A DNA stretch of 64,000 nt from Benincasa hispida. Lineage: Eukaryota; Streptophyta; Magnoliopsida; Cucurbitales; Cucurbitaceae. The DNA lies in assembly GCF_009727055.1 (NCBI RefSeq), contig NC_052350.1, positions 19,856,104 to 19,920,103 of the forward strand. The letters run 5' to 3'. The translations under genes and the position numbers were made by a program. Each line of letters opens with the position of its first letter. Position 1 is the first letter of the stretch. This document shows, one piece after another, positions 12,230 through 20,387 of the stretch. The notes below the pieces were generated by a model. The model saw nothing but the letters and a program-made list of their open reading frames with translations. It was not told the origin of the DNA and made no database searches.

Positions 12230-12420
12230 TGCCGAAGTACAAGGAGAAGGCATCCACCCAACTAGATATTGAAGTACAAGGAGAAGGTATCTATTGGTAC
12301 TGAAGTAAGTTTGAGAAGGTACCAAGCCAACGGGATACTAAAGTACGTTGGAGAAGGTATCCTAGTAGCTCGATACTGAAGTACAAGGAGAAGGTATCTG
12401 AGTAGAAGTACCGAATGTGT
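12230..12420 (+). repeat. Short tandem repeat (about 35-45 bp unit) in the LTR
   Basis: Five imperfect copies of a unit containing ACTGAAGTACAAGGAGAAGG, including CCGAAGTACAAGGAGAAGGC at the start. Confidence 0.75.
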
Positions 12421-12717
12421 GAATGTACTTAGCGTGGCCACAGGTGAATAATGTCAGAGATTGAGTAAAAGGGTTCTCTCTAGACTAATAGTTGGTGTTA
12501 GGATTATTTTACCAGATATACAGTACTTTGATTTGAGAAATGATTTTACTGTTTTATGTTTAAAACAGTTTTATATACATTACGCTTAGAAATTATTTAT
12601 GCTGTAAAAGTTTATATTTCAGATAAAACTATTTTCTGAAATTATGCATGAGAATTTACTATGTTTTCTCGGTCACTGACACTATCGTAAGCTCACCCGT
12701 TTTCAAATGTTTTTGTT

Positions 12718-12732
12718 CCCCCCCCCCCCCCC
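12718..12732 (+). repeat. Poly-C run
   Basis: About fifteen consecutive C residues in the 3' part of the gypsy LTR. The exact length should not be trusted in a short-read assembly. Confidence 0.8.
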
Positions 12733-13255
12733 TCACAGTAGCGGTCAAATCCTCTGAACAAGCCTAGTATCTGCTCTGCCACTAAAGGACCAAAAGACTT
12801 GTAACCGTTTGCTAGGTGGTTACTATTAATATTGTACACATGTTACTATTGTTCATATAGGGACTAGGGTTTGTGGGTTTTGGGACTTGTAAATCTAATG
12901 TTGTGAATACTCTAAACATATTAAGTTTCTAAGTTAATAAATTGTGGGCCTACAGTCGTCCCGTTGCATATAATTTGTATTTGATATTAGAGTTATTCCG
13001 CAAGAGTTTTTATGCAATAAGTGTCAACCTAAGGTTTGATAACTGCTGCAGTCACGCCCTTCTCTAGGCTAAGAAGGTGATCATGGGTGGGGTGTGACAC
13101 GTAATGTTGGACGAATGCATTATAAGGTTTTAAGGAGAAGGCACCATGCATTTGTAAAAGTTGAACGCATGATTGGCCCGAAAATTGGCAAGAGGCGTTG
13201 CCAAAGAGTTTTTTATGCATTGGGTATGCCGTGAGAAAGAGTAGAGAAAGCTAAA

Positions 13256-13440
13256 TGTTAAGCGTAAGGCGTTGAGCAGACGATTGTGTAGCAAATGAGC
13301 AGAGATACACGATGAGGTAGACGATCGTCTAATAAGTGAGCGTGCAACACAATGAGGTAGGCGATCGTGTAGGTGCGCAGCTGGACGATCGTGTAGTAAT
13401 GCGGGAAGCTAAACGATGAGGTAGGCGTGATAAGCAAGAA
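13256..13440. repeat. CGAT-word array in the CACTA element
   Basis: Degenerate words such as GACGATCGTCTAATAAG, GGCGATCGTGTAGG and GCTAAACGATGAGG recur every 15-30 bases. It resembles the arrays in the copia leaders more than the 262-base unit does. Confidence 0.7.
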
Positions 13441-13491
13441 GAAAAGGGAAGGAAGAAAGGTTGTTTCATCGATTCTTCAACATTTTCAATT

Positions 13492-13550
13492 CGCAGGTAG
13501 GTCGCCCTGGCATTCTTTAAACCAAACGGCATCACCTTGTAACAGAACAT
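13492..13550 (-). pseudogene. Ty3/gypsy reverse transcriptase scrap
   Basis: The minus strand encodes [20 protein letters not shown], which matches the conserved gypsy RT block ([15 protein letters not shown]). Only about 60 bases of RT are present, with no LTR or neighbouring pol domains. It abuts a mitochondrial cox1 piece at 13550 with no spacer, in the same orientation. This is a filler-like patch and not an inserted element. Confidence 0.8.
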
Positions 13551-13652
13551 ACAAGAAATCCAAGAACACCTATACTGATCATGGCATAAACCATGCCTAG
13601 ATACCCGAAAACCGGTTTACCCGAAAAAGTCGAAACGATATGACTTACGATG
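13550..13652 (-). pseudogene. Mitochondrial cox1 fragment (NUMT) inside the CACTA element
   Basis: The minus strand reads [14 protein letters not shown] followed without a break by [20 protein letters not shown]. This is the highly conserved part of cytochrome c oxidase subunit I that precedes the WAHHMF copper-site segment. The match stops at LV, where the gypsy RT scrap begins. The frame is intact over about 34 codons but has no start, no stop of its own and no metal ligands. It cannot be functional and is nuclear-transferred mitochondrial DNA of about 100 bases. Confidence 0.85.
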
Positions 13653-13689
13653 CGATCGTATAGCAATACGCTGAGCTAAGCGAAGAGGT

Positions 13690-13935
13690 AGGTGATTGAT
13701 AGGCAAAGTATAACACAATTAGTGAAAGCGCTAGACTATAGCTATGTTGTGCTAAATGATGAGCAGACGCGCTACATGATAGGCAGAATACTAAGCGATG
13801 GGCGTTGGGTGATAGATGTAGGCACTGGGTGATGACGTTAAGCGATAGGCGAATGCATTAGACGATAAGGCGTTAGCGTTAAACGATGGAGGTAAACGAT
13901 GGGCGCGGTAGCTAAACGATAAGCTATGCGCGAGA
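13690..13935. repeat. Separate copy of the 262-bp CGAT unit
   Basis: Shares AAATGATGAGCAGACGCGCT, TGATAGGCAGAATACTAAGC and the following words with the array at 8595-9256, in the same orientation. It lies directly next to the kinesin fragment. Confidence 0.8.
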
Positions 13936-13940
13936 TCGTT

Positions 13941-14085
13941 GATAAGGCTTCGGTTAAGCATTTGCAGAAAGAGTTGGCGAGATTGCAGAGTGAATTGAGG
14001 ACCCCTGCCCCTGTTTCATCCAGTTATGTATAGGCAACCTTACTTAAAAATATAGATCTTTAAATTGAGAAGGTTGTATATTCTA
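13941..14085 (+). pseudogene. Captured KIN-7-type kinesin fragment
   Basis: The plus frame reads DKASVKHLQKELARLQSELR then TPAPVSSSY, and after a stop ATLLKNIDL, another stop, then IEKV. This corresponds to the region just after the motor domain of plant KIN-7 kinesins, where the family has a VSDKxLVKxLQxELARLExELR coiled coil followed by an ALLRKKDLQIEKM segment. Two in-frame stops show decay. No motor-domain residues are present. KIN-7 proteins act on microtubules, some in cytokinesis, but this piece of about 45 codons is only a captured exon fragment on the sense strand of the transposon. Confidence 0.8.
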
Positions 14086-14432
14086 CCTGAATTCATACTC
14101 GGGAAATATGCTTGAATTAATTTGAAGTTCTAATTTTTATATTGTTGCTGTGGTTTGTCATGGTCTGAAATTTATTTGTGTCATAATGAGGAGAGGAGAC
14201 GTAGACATTTTGTAGAGTCTTTTCTTTCCTTCTGAAAATTAAAGAAAAATGTTCATCTGGTCAGTTACATATTCATTTGATTGTTTGGCAAATCCTGCTC
14301 ATCATTTTCATATTTGTAATTCTAAGAATATATACATGTCTGTTCTATAATTTATGTTCGGTGTCGAGAACTGCATAAGAGAAGACCTTACAATATCACT
14401 TGAGAACTGCATAAGAGAAGACCTTACATGTC

Positions 14433-15011
14433 ATATCAAATCAGTGAAAAAAAAGTTTCTACATCTATTGAGGTAAGTTGTTCTCAAATGTAAATTTTGG
14501 AGCATTTTTAACACTATTTTGTGTCTTAAATAATTTAATTATTTTCAAGGCATTATGTCATGGATATCAATAAGAGTTTGCATCATATTTCCATTATTGC
14601 CGATCACTTCGTTTTGATGATAAGCTAGATTATGCTTATCTGAAAAGAATATTTCGTGATCTCTTTATTCGTGAAGGTATGAGTTTTTCTTTTATAGTTC
14701 ATACTTGCAGCTTTTTTTTTGTTGCCAATCGTCTATTATTGAAATCCTGTCTATTTTGCTGCTCTTTGTTTTCTTGCTATAAGTTTCCAGTTTGATTATG
14801 TCTTTGACTGGACCATTTTAAAGTATTAGTAGTCACAGCTGGCCACTCCTCCAACCCGTGCCCTAGTTAGTTATATGTGACTTGCTTTTGTTGTGCAACT
14901 GTGCCCTTTCTTTTAACCGCACTAAGTGTACTTTTTTTTTTCTACAGGGTGCTGGTGCTAGAACCAATTCTGAAATTCCTCCTGGTATAGCAAATGCTGA
15001 TAGACAGACAG
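14433..15011 (+). pseudogene. Captured casein kinase 1-like fragment, four exons
   Basis: Four exon pieces in order match the C-terminal half of the kinase domain of plant casein kinase 1-like proteins. Piece 1 (to 14472) reads ISEKKVSTSIE and ends at a GTAAGT donor. Piece 2 (14550-14676) reads [20 protein letters not shown] then [15 protein letters not shown], with one in-frame stop where the family has PT. Piece 3 (about 14784-14866) reads [14 protein letters not shown], then two stops, then SQLATPPTRAL. Piece 4 (14948-15011) reads GAGARTNSEIPPGIANADRQ. Introns with GT..AG borders remain, so genomic DNA was captured, not cDNA. Catalytic lysine and DLG/HRD motifs lie upstream and are absent. 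It is a non-functional transduplicate. Confidence 0.9.
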
Positions 15012-15473
15012 GTTCTCTTTTGGTTTTACTTTAAAATTTTCCTGGTTTCGTTGAGTGGAACGTTGATCCTCTCTGGTTATGCTACTTGGAGGGATAGTGA
15101 ATGCAAAGAATTTTAAAGCAAATAGATTATGTGTGTGTGTTCAGTTGAGTTTTTTGATGCATAGTTATTTGTTCATTGTGTTAGTAATGCTTCATTGAGT
15201 TGAATACTGTAGTCTTCATTTTCTTTATGAGCCAATTCATGTTCTTAGTAAAACATAAATCTAATTTGCTTTAATTTTCTCATGTGCATGAAAATGTCAA
15301 GACGAAGCATCCTCAGTTGATTTACGAGTCTAAGTTATACATAATTCTTCAGGGAGGAAGTAATGAGATATTCTTCTCCCTTTTTTCTGGATGGAAGTAA
15401 AATCTGAATGAATGCTTTCTCCTGTGACCATTTCTTTTCACAATCTTTTATGAACTCTTATTCTGTTTTGCAG

Positions 15474-15740
15474 ACGGCTTACTGATAACCGATTAAATAG
15501 ACCAATCTTGAAAGAAGTTACTGGCATTGCAAGTCCTAAACTTGTGTAAGTCTTTGTATAATTTCGCCGTTTTGTATTAGTTCATTTAGGTGATATACAT
15601 CCCTGGTTGAAGTTTTGTGCCATGTCATGTGATTGGTTTATGATGGATTGTGTCTCCTTTGTTTTAAGGATGTCTCAAACAATGACTTGTTTGGAACAAT
15701 ACCAACCAGTGGACCATTGGGCACATACCTTTAAACAAGT
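15474..15740 (+). pseudogene. Captured leucine-rich-repeat protein fragment, two exons
   Basis: Exon piece 15474-15545 reads RLTDNRLNRPILKEVTGIAS and stops at a GTAAGT donor. Exon piece 15669 to about 15739 reads DVSNNDLFGTIPTSGP and then loses frame by one base before a GTAGGT donor. This matches the end of the small extracellular LRR proteins (five or so LRRs, similar to Arabidopsis At5g21090), where the family has LRLNDNRLTGPIPRELT and DVSNNDLCGTIPT. Only the last repeats are present, the frame is broken and the C-terminal Cys region is missing. It was captured as genomic DNA with its intron. Confidence 0.8.
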
Positions 15741-16056
15741 AGGTTTCTGAATTTTTTAAACTAAAAACACAATGAAAAATCATGATGAATACTTATATTA
15801 TTAAACTACTTTTAAATATATTATTTACTTTTCTTTTATTGTCATTCTCTCCCTTTATTCTTTGAATTGTAAACTAGTTTAAAGTAATAATTTTATATTG
15901 TTAGATATAATAAAAATATTTCTTGAATCTCCATCTTCCCCAATTGAGGTAAAAATACTTCTTGAGTCTCAAACAAAGACACGTGTTTGTTTGTTGTAAA
16001 CATTTGAATTTATATGTGTTAGTTTTGAATTATAATATGTGAATTTGTATTTGTAG

Positions 16057-16391
16057 TTGAAACTTAAATCATATGCTTCTCAAGTAATTGATGGTACACT
16101 TGACATGAACGAGGACGAGATTTTCGTACGAATATTTGGACCAGAGAAACACGGGCGTGTTCGTGGTTATGGAGTAGGTGTTATTCCTTCTGAGTTGTTT
16201 GGTCATCGTCTACTATACGCGATCTTGAGCGTTGTTTTAATGAGTCCGAACAACGACTTCAAGAATCTGAACGACAAAAAGAGGTTGAGGTAGAAGCACT
16301 TAGGCGTCAAACAAGTGAATTAGAAAATCGTTTTGAGAATAGATTTCAAAAAATGAGGACAGAGATGCGTAAAAGTTTTGTTTCTAGTTAA
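16057..16391 (+). pseudogene. CACTA transposase-24-type C-terminal exon
   Basis: The exon reads DGTLDMNEDEIFVRIFGPEK then HGRVRGYGVGVIPSELFG, the conserved end of plant transposase Ptta/En/Spm (Transposase_24) proteins. After a frameshift near 16215 the other frame continues as a coiled coil (ESEQRLQESERQKEVEVEAL, then RRQTSELENRF) and stops at 16391. These are TNPA-like DNA-binding accessory proteins of CACTA elements. The upstream exons are not recognisable, so only the tail survives. It lies 165 bases before the right subterminal repeats, its usual place in the family. Confidence 0.8.
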
Positions 16392-16559
16392 TCAATTGTA
16401 GTTTGATGTTACAGAATTTTGATAGCCTTTTGGTGTACGTTTATGACATATAAGTTTACTTACATCCATGTCATTGTCTAGTTTTTTTTTATTCTATTCT
16501 TATACTTTGTAATTCAGGGTACTACATGTAGATGAATTAGTATAAACAACCTTCCGAGA

Positions 16560-16955
16560 TTTGTTAATAATTGTGTTAAAAAGGTTTTGTAAGAGAATTT
16601 TCAAAGGATATACAATTGTTGATAAATAATTTTTTATTAAGGTTTTAAAATTTTTGAAAATAGCATGATAAGCCTTTAAAAATAATGAAAACCTTCAAAA
16701 AAAGACTACTTGATAATAGATAATTATCGATAAATAATTTGAAAATTATCAAAGATATATAACCTTTGAAAATAATAATTTTCGAAAGTTAATAAACCTT
16801 TGAAAAATAATATTTTTCGAAAGTTAATAAACCTTTGAAATTTTTTTTTTCCATGGGATCTATTTTGACACTTTTCAAAGGTTGAGATAACCTTTGAAAA
16901 AAATGTATCGAAGGTCTATTAAATGTTTTTTTCGAAGGTTTTGACCTTCGAAAAA
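16560..16955. repeat. Right subterminal repeats of the CACTA element
   Basis: Repeated AACCTTTGAAAAATAATA, TTTCGAAAGTTAATAA and TTCGAAGGTTTTGACC words, including the hairpin GAAGGTTTTGACCTTC near 16934. These are the inverse-oriented partners of the left subterminal repeats. Confidence 0.8.
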
Positions 16956-16974
16956 GGTCGATTTTCTTACGGTG
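16956..16974 (-). repeat. CACTA right terminal inverted repeat
   Basis: Reads GGTCGATTTTCTTACGGTG on the plus strand, followed by the ATC target duplication at 16975-16977. Confidence 0.87.
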
Positions 16975-16987
16975 ATCTTATAGTGCA

Positions 16988-17518
16988 TTTGCAATTAAAC
17001 CTTTTAAAATATATTTTATAACACATTTCCCATCCATAACTTATGTTTTCTTTTAATTAGTACATATTTAAGAGTGATTTTGAAATGGCTAAAATCGCTT
17101 TAGAAATATTTAAAAACATGCAACTATTACTAAATAAGGTTGTAATTATTAAGATACCAATTTTGTATTTAAAAAATAACTTTTAAATTTAAACTATTTA
17201 AAGGGCTAAAAAAGTCAGTAGTGTTAAAATAACGTTCTACAGAATCAAAATTAATTAAAGAAATTGAAACAAAGCTATAACTATAGTTAGCAAAACATAA
17301 ACTTTTAAACAAGAGTCATTTGAGGATTATGTTTCCAAATTGATGAACAAAATTCAAACCTTATCTTAGAGTTGCATTTGCAATTAAACCTTTTAAAATA
17401 TATTTTATAACACATTTTCCATCCATAACTTGTTTTCTCTTTTAATCAATACATATTTAAGAAGTGTATATTTAAGAGTGATTTTGAAATGGCTAAAATC
17501 GCTTTAGAAATATTTAAA
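16988..17518. repeat. Tandemly duplicated CACTA target region (X-Y-X)
   Basis: Segment X (16988-17106) recurs at 17376-17518. Segment Y (17107-17366) recurs at 7254-7508. The order before insertion was therefore Y-X-Y-X, and the CACTA element sits at the first Y/X junction. The second junction, CCTTATCTTAGAGTTGCATT at about 17362-17381, is the intact empty site. Within X, GAGTGATTTTGAAATGGC resembles the end of a common MITE type, but I could not define its limits. Confidence 0.85.
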
Positions 17519-17934
17519 ATAACTCTCATACACATCCTTAATAATTCAAAAATTATATTTAATTAATTTACACCTTTAAACACATTTTTCATACCATTAA
17601 AATTCATTTTGAATTATTATTAAAATTATTTTTTGAATAATTTTAATAATGACGAGTGATTTTAGTAATTTCATCATCACTCTCGAACATGTCATAAGAA
17701 GTTTATCATATATGACGGAGTACAAACAATACTCAATAAAAAGGTGGGAAATGCTCGTTCTCATTCAAAAGGATAAGAAAGAATTTTGCTCCAACGAAAT
17801 CCATTCCTCCTTACCAAATTTTACAAGAACATTGTACTGTAGGGAAAAACAAACTCATTATTATCAAATAACTTTCTTATTCATCATATTCTAATTCACT
17901 AAGAGAACTTTTAGTTTAAGAAGCTAAAACCTCT
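17519..17934. other. 3' flank of the host gene
   Basis: AT-rich DNA holding an 81-codon plus-strand frame (17649-17894) that I do not recognise and do not call. It would contain the 3' UTR and polyadenylation signals of the minus-strand gene ending at 17935. Confidence 0.4.
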
Positions 17935-18261
17935 TTACCAACTACAAATCTTCTTAATCACATCCATGTCTTTAGGAGGAATCTTTTGGTAGATTTCAGG
18001 GGCACAGTCGTTGAGCTTAAAAATGGCTTTACAACAAGCAGGATGAGGAGCAACTGGAAACTTGATAATATCTGCCACACACAACGTTGCCTCTAAAATA
18101 AGAGGACCACATTTAGAAAAAGGGAAATTTTGAGGTACTGATGGACTAGGTGCTGCAGTTGTCGTGCTCGCCATTGTCGTCGATGGTGCTAAAATGGCTA
18201 CGCAAACAAGAAATACAAGCACATACTTCATTGCAGATATGTCAAGTGACTTTGCCGCCAT
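17935..18261 (-). CDS. Secreted prolamin-like (ECA1-type) six-cysteine protein
   Basis: Intact 108-residue frame, intron-free. The N-terminus carries a hydrophobic signal segment (YVLVFLVCVAILA, about residues 13-25), with likely cleavage near residue 31. After a Thr/Ser/Pro-rich linker come six cysteines at 51, 61, 76, 77, 86 and 106, in the C-x9-C-x14-CC-x8-C-x19-C layout of the prolamin-like domain. That domain is found in ECA1/egg-cell-secreted and related gametophyte peptides and is distantly related to lipid-transfer proteins. Family members are usually secreted and many act in reproduction; the role of this one is not shown by the sequence. Met1 is used here, but Met11 would also give a complete signal peptide. 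A TATA box lies 87 bases upstream. This is the only convincing host gene in the window. Confidence 0.88.
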   Translation of the reverse strand: MAAKSLDISAMKYVLVFLVCVAILAPSTTMASTTTAAPSPSVPQNFPFSKCGPLILEATLCVADIIKFPVAPHPACCKAIFKLNDCAPEIYQKIPPKDMDVIKKICSW

Positions 18262-18347
18262 TGTTTGAAGAAAAACGAGTGTGGAGGTCTAGAGAATTAT
18301 GGAATCTTCAACTTTGTTTGTGTGAAAAAGTTGTGAATTGTGAGCCT

Positions 18348-18355
18348 CTTATATA
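18348..18355 (-). promoter_or_regulatory. TATA box of the prolamin-like gene
   Basis: The minus strand reads CCCCTATATAAGAGGC, a strong plant TATA element. Initiation would be expected at about 18315-18325, giving a 5' UTR of roughly 55-65 bases before Met1. Confidence 0.75.
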
Positions 18356-18800
18356 GGGGAAGATATGGAGTTGGGGTTTTGGCATCATGATGGTGATTGA
18401 AACTACAGTTCTTGTTGATGTAACTTTGTTCCTTTATGAATTTCAACATGAGTATAATTCAATTGTGTCAAGACATATGACCTCAACTGAAAAAGATCAG
18501 ATATTTTATACCTCCCTTCCTCATATGTTGTCGAGCTTTGTTCCATGTATTGTAGAATTGAGGTTAATTTAAAGTAAAAAGAGTAAGGTATTTATTACAT
18601 TTTCCTTTTTCAAGGTCAAAAATTGAAATGGAGAGAATTCAAACCATCTATATTTGAAATGGTAATAAGTGTGTTATCTATTAAAATATGTTCGAATAGA
18701 TCTTATGCTTGCTACTTTTATTAATTGAAAGTTTGATATCTTACGTCAATTTATATTATATTTATTGTTACAATGAACTCTATTTGAATAATTCTTAATT
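18356..18800. other. Upstream region of the prolamin-like gene
   Basis: Presumed promoter DNA. A 61-codon plus frame at 18387-18572 has no recognisable feature. I could not identify further cis-elements with confidence. Confidence 0.4.
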
Positions 18801-20387
18801 AAGGTTTAAATTGATACAATATCCAAAATTTAGGAATATAAATTAATATTTTCCTTAATAAAAACAAATTGTATGGTCTACCCATGGTGAACGTGGCTCG
18901 ATGATATTGGCATGATTCTCATCCCTAGAGGTTAGGGGTTTAATCTCCCCTCCCATCACATAATTATTGTAAAATAAAATTGAATGGTCTAAAAAATAAG
19001 AATGAGATTGGTATCCATGTTGAAAAACAATTTAAAAAATAAGAATGAGAATGATGTCCACTTTGGATAACAATAGAATTACATTTTTATAGGATAGTGA
19101 TTGTAAAATTAGTGATGGATCCTTGCTAATTGATTTTTTTTTTTTATTACATCACCATAAGAAGAAAAGTAAATTTTCATTTTTCAAATTTTCTGTTTTT
19201 GATTTTAGTCTAATACCCTTGAAGTGAACAGAACATAAGTGAAAAATATGGAAGGAAAACACAAACAAACAAAACAAAATTAATCATCTCTCACAAAAAT
19301 TCAAATGGGAAAATGATATTTAATGGCTTCAAACTTCACTACTATATATGGTGGTGATACCATATTCTTAAAACTTTCCTTTTAAGCGAAAGTGAAGTAC
19401 ATTTCAGAAACATGTTTTTAAAGTCGAGTTTGGTAATCATTTATTTTTTAGTTTTTGACTATCAAATCCATAAAATTTATATCTACATTCTAGAAACAGG
19501 TTTTTGTAAGAATTATTTCTATTTATTAATTTTTATAATTTGTTGTCTACATTTTGATAGTATTATTAAAATCAAAGCAAAATTTGGAAAACTAAGATCA
19601 ATTTGAATTTTTTTTTATTTTTTGAAAAATGAATTTATTTCTTAATGTCTTACAATGTTATACAACTTTTTTAACTAAAAGAGTTGAATTCTTAACTAAA
19701 TTCCAAAAAATAAAACACTTTTTTCAAAAAGAAACTTGGTTTGGTTTTTTAAAACATTGATAAAAAGTCGATAACATAATGAACCAAAAATACATAGAGA
19801 TGAAAAAGATGATTATAGGCTTAATTTCCAAAAACTAAGATCTCGTTTGGTAACCATATGTGTTTTTTTTATATATATTTTTTAAAATTGAGCTTATAAA
19901 CATTTCTTTCACCTCTAACTTTCTTGCTTTAATATATACGTTTTACCAATGTTTTCGAAAACTATGCCGAAATTTGAAACTACAAAATTTGGCCCCGTTT
20001 GACAACAATTTTGATTTTTTGTTCTTGATTTTTTGGAAATTAATCCTATTTTCTCCCAATTTCTTACAATAATTTGAATTTTTCTCAAGTACAATGCTTG
20101 AATTCTTAGTTAAATTTTGAAAAAAACAACAAGTTTTTAAAGTTACTTTATTTAAATTTGAAAATTTGGCTTGATTTTTTAACCCATTGACAAAAAGTAG
20201 GTAACAAAGGAAGAAATTTGGAGGTAAAAGTAGTGTCTACAGACTTAATTTTTAAAAACAAAAACCAAAAACTAAATAGTTACCAAATGGACTCGTTATA
20301 AAATAGAGTTTTGATTATCTTTTGGATTGATGTTCGATTGGGTTGCTAGTATTAACTATTAATTTAGACTAATTTTGTGTTCACTAT
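18800..20387. repeat. Segmental duplication, copy A (copy B 35660-37255)
   Basis: About 1.6 kb aligns in the same orientation with 35660-37255. Shared landmarks include GAACGTGGCTCGATGATATT / GAATGTGGCTCGATGGTATT, CCCCTCCCATCACATAATTA, TGATGGATCCT, GGTGGTGATACCATATTC and GGATTGATGTTSGNTTGGG. It ends at the Mutator-like coding region, which follows in both copies. Here the join is broken by the copia insertion at 20388. It contains foldback pieces with the ends GGCCCCGTTTGACAACAATT and TAGTTACCAAATGGACTCG (19991-20297), typical of hAT-like MITEs. Confidence 0.85.
19991..20297. mobile_element. Foldback MITE, hAT-like ends
   Basis: The left end GGCCCCGTTTGACAACAATT is approximately the inverse of the right end TAGTTACCAAATGGACTCG, and each is followed inward by TTTTTGTT-type runs. 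An orthologous copy sits at about 36858-37165 in the duplicated segment, so it was present before duplication. Confidence 0.55.

Larger units (their letters stand above)
10409..13099 (+). mobile_element. Ty3/gypsy solo LTR nested in the CACTA element
   Basis: It begins TGTGAACCCCGAATCCC and ends GGGGTGTGACA, the inverted termini usual for gypsy LTRs. It is flanked by the 5-bp duplication CGTAA at 10404-10408 and 13100-13104. No primer binding site, gag or pol occurs between the ends, so it is a solo LTR left by recombination between the two LTRs of a full element. At 2,691 bases it is long. Internal landmarks are a GA-rich block, a TATA box, a short tandem repeat and a run of C, described separately. 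The insertion postdates the assembly of the CACTA interior. Confidence 0.87.
7512..16974 (+). mobile_element. CACTA (En/Spm) DNA transposon carrying captured gene fragments
   Basis: The left end reads CACTCCAAGAAAATTGAGC. The right end, reverse-complemented, reads CACCGTAAGAAAATCGACC. They match at 14 of 19 positions and both fit the CACTACAAGAAAA family signature. The 3-bp target duplication ATC lies at 7509-7511 and 16975-16977. Joining the flanks gives CCTTATCTTATAGTGCATTT, which matches the undisturbed site at about 17362-17381, so the boundaries are well supported. Inside are direct subterminal repeats at the left, inverted ones at the right, a transposase-24-type C-terminal exon near the right end, tandem arrays, a nested gypsy solo LTR, and pieces of three nuclear genes and one mitochondrial gene. 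No transposase DDE core is visible, so the element is presumably non-autonomous and relied on a related active copy. Confidence 0.9.

Noticed and set aside
17649..17894. 81-codon frame next to the host gene
   Set aside because: No signal peptide, domain or recognisable homology; AT-rich and convergent with a real gene, so probably chance.
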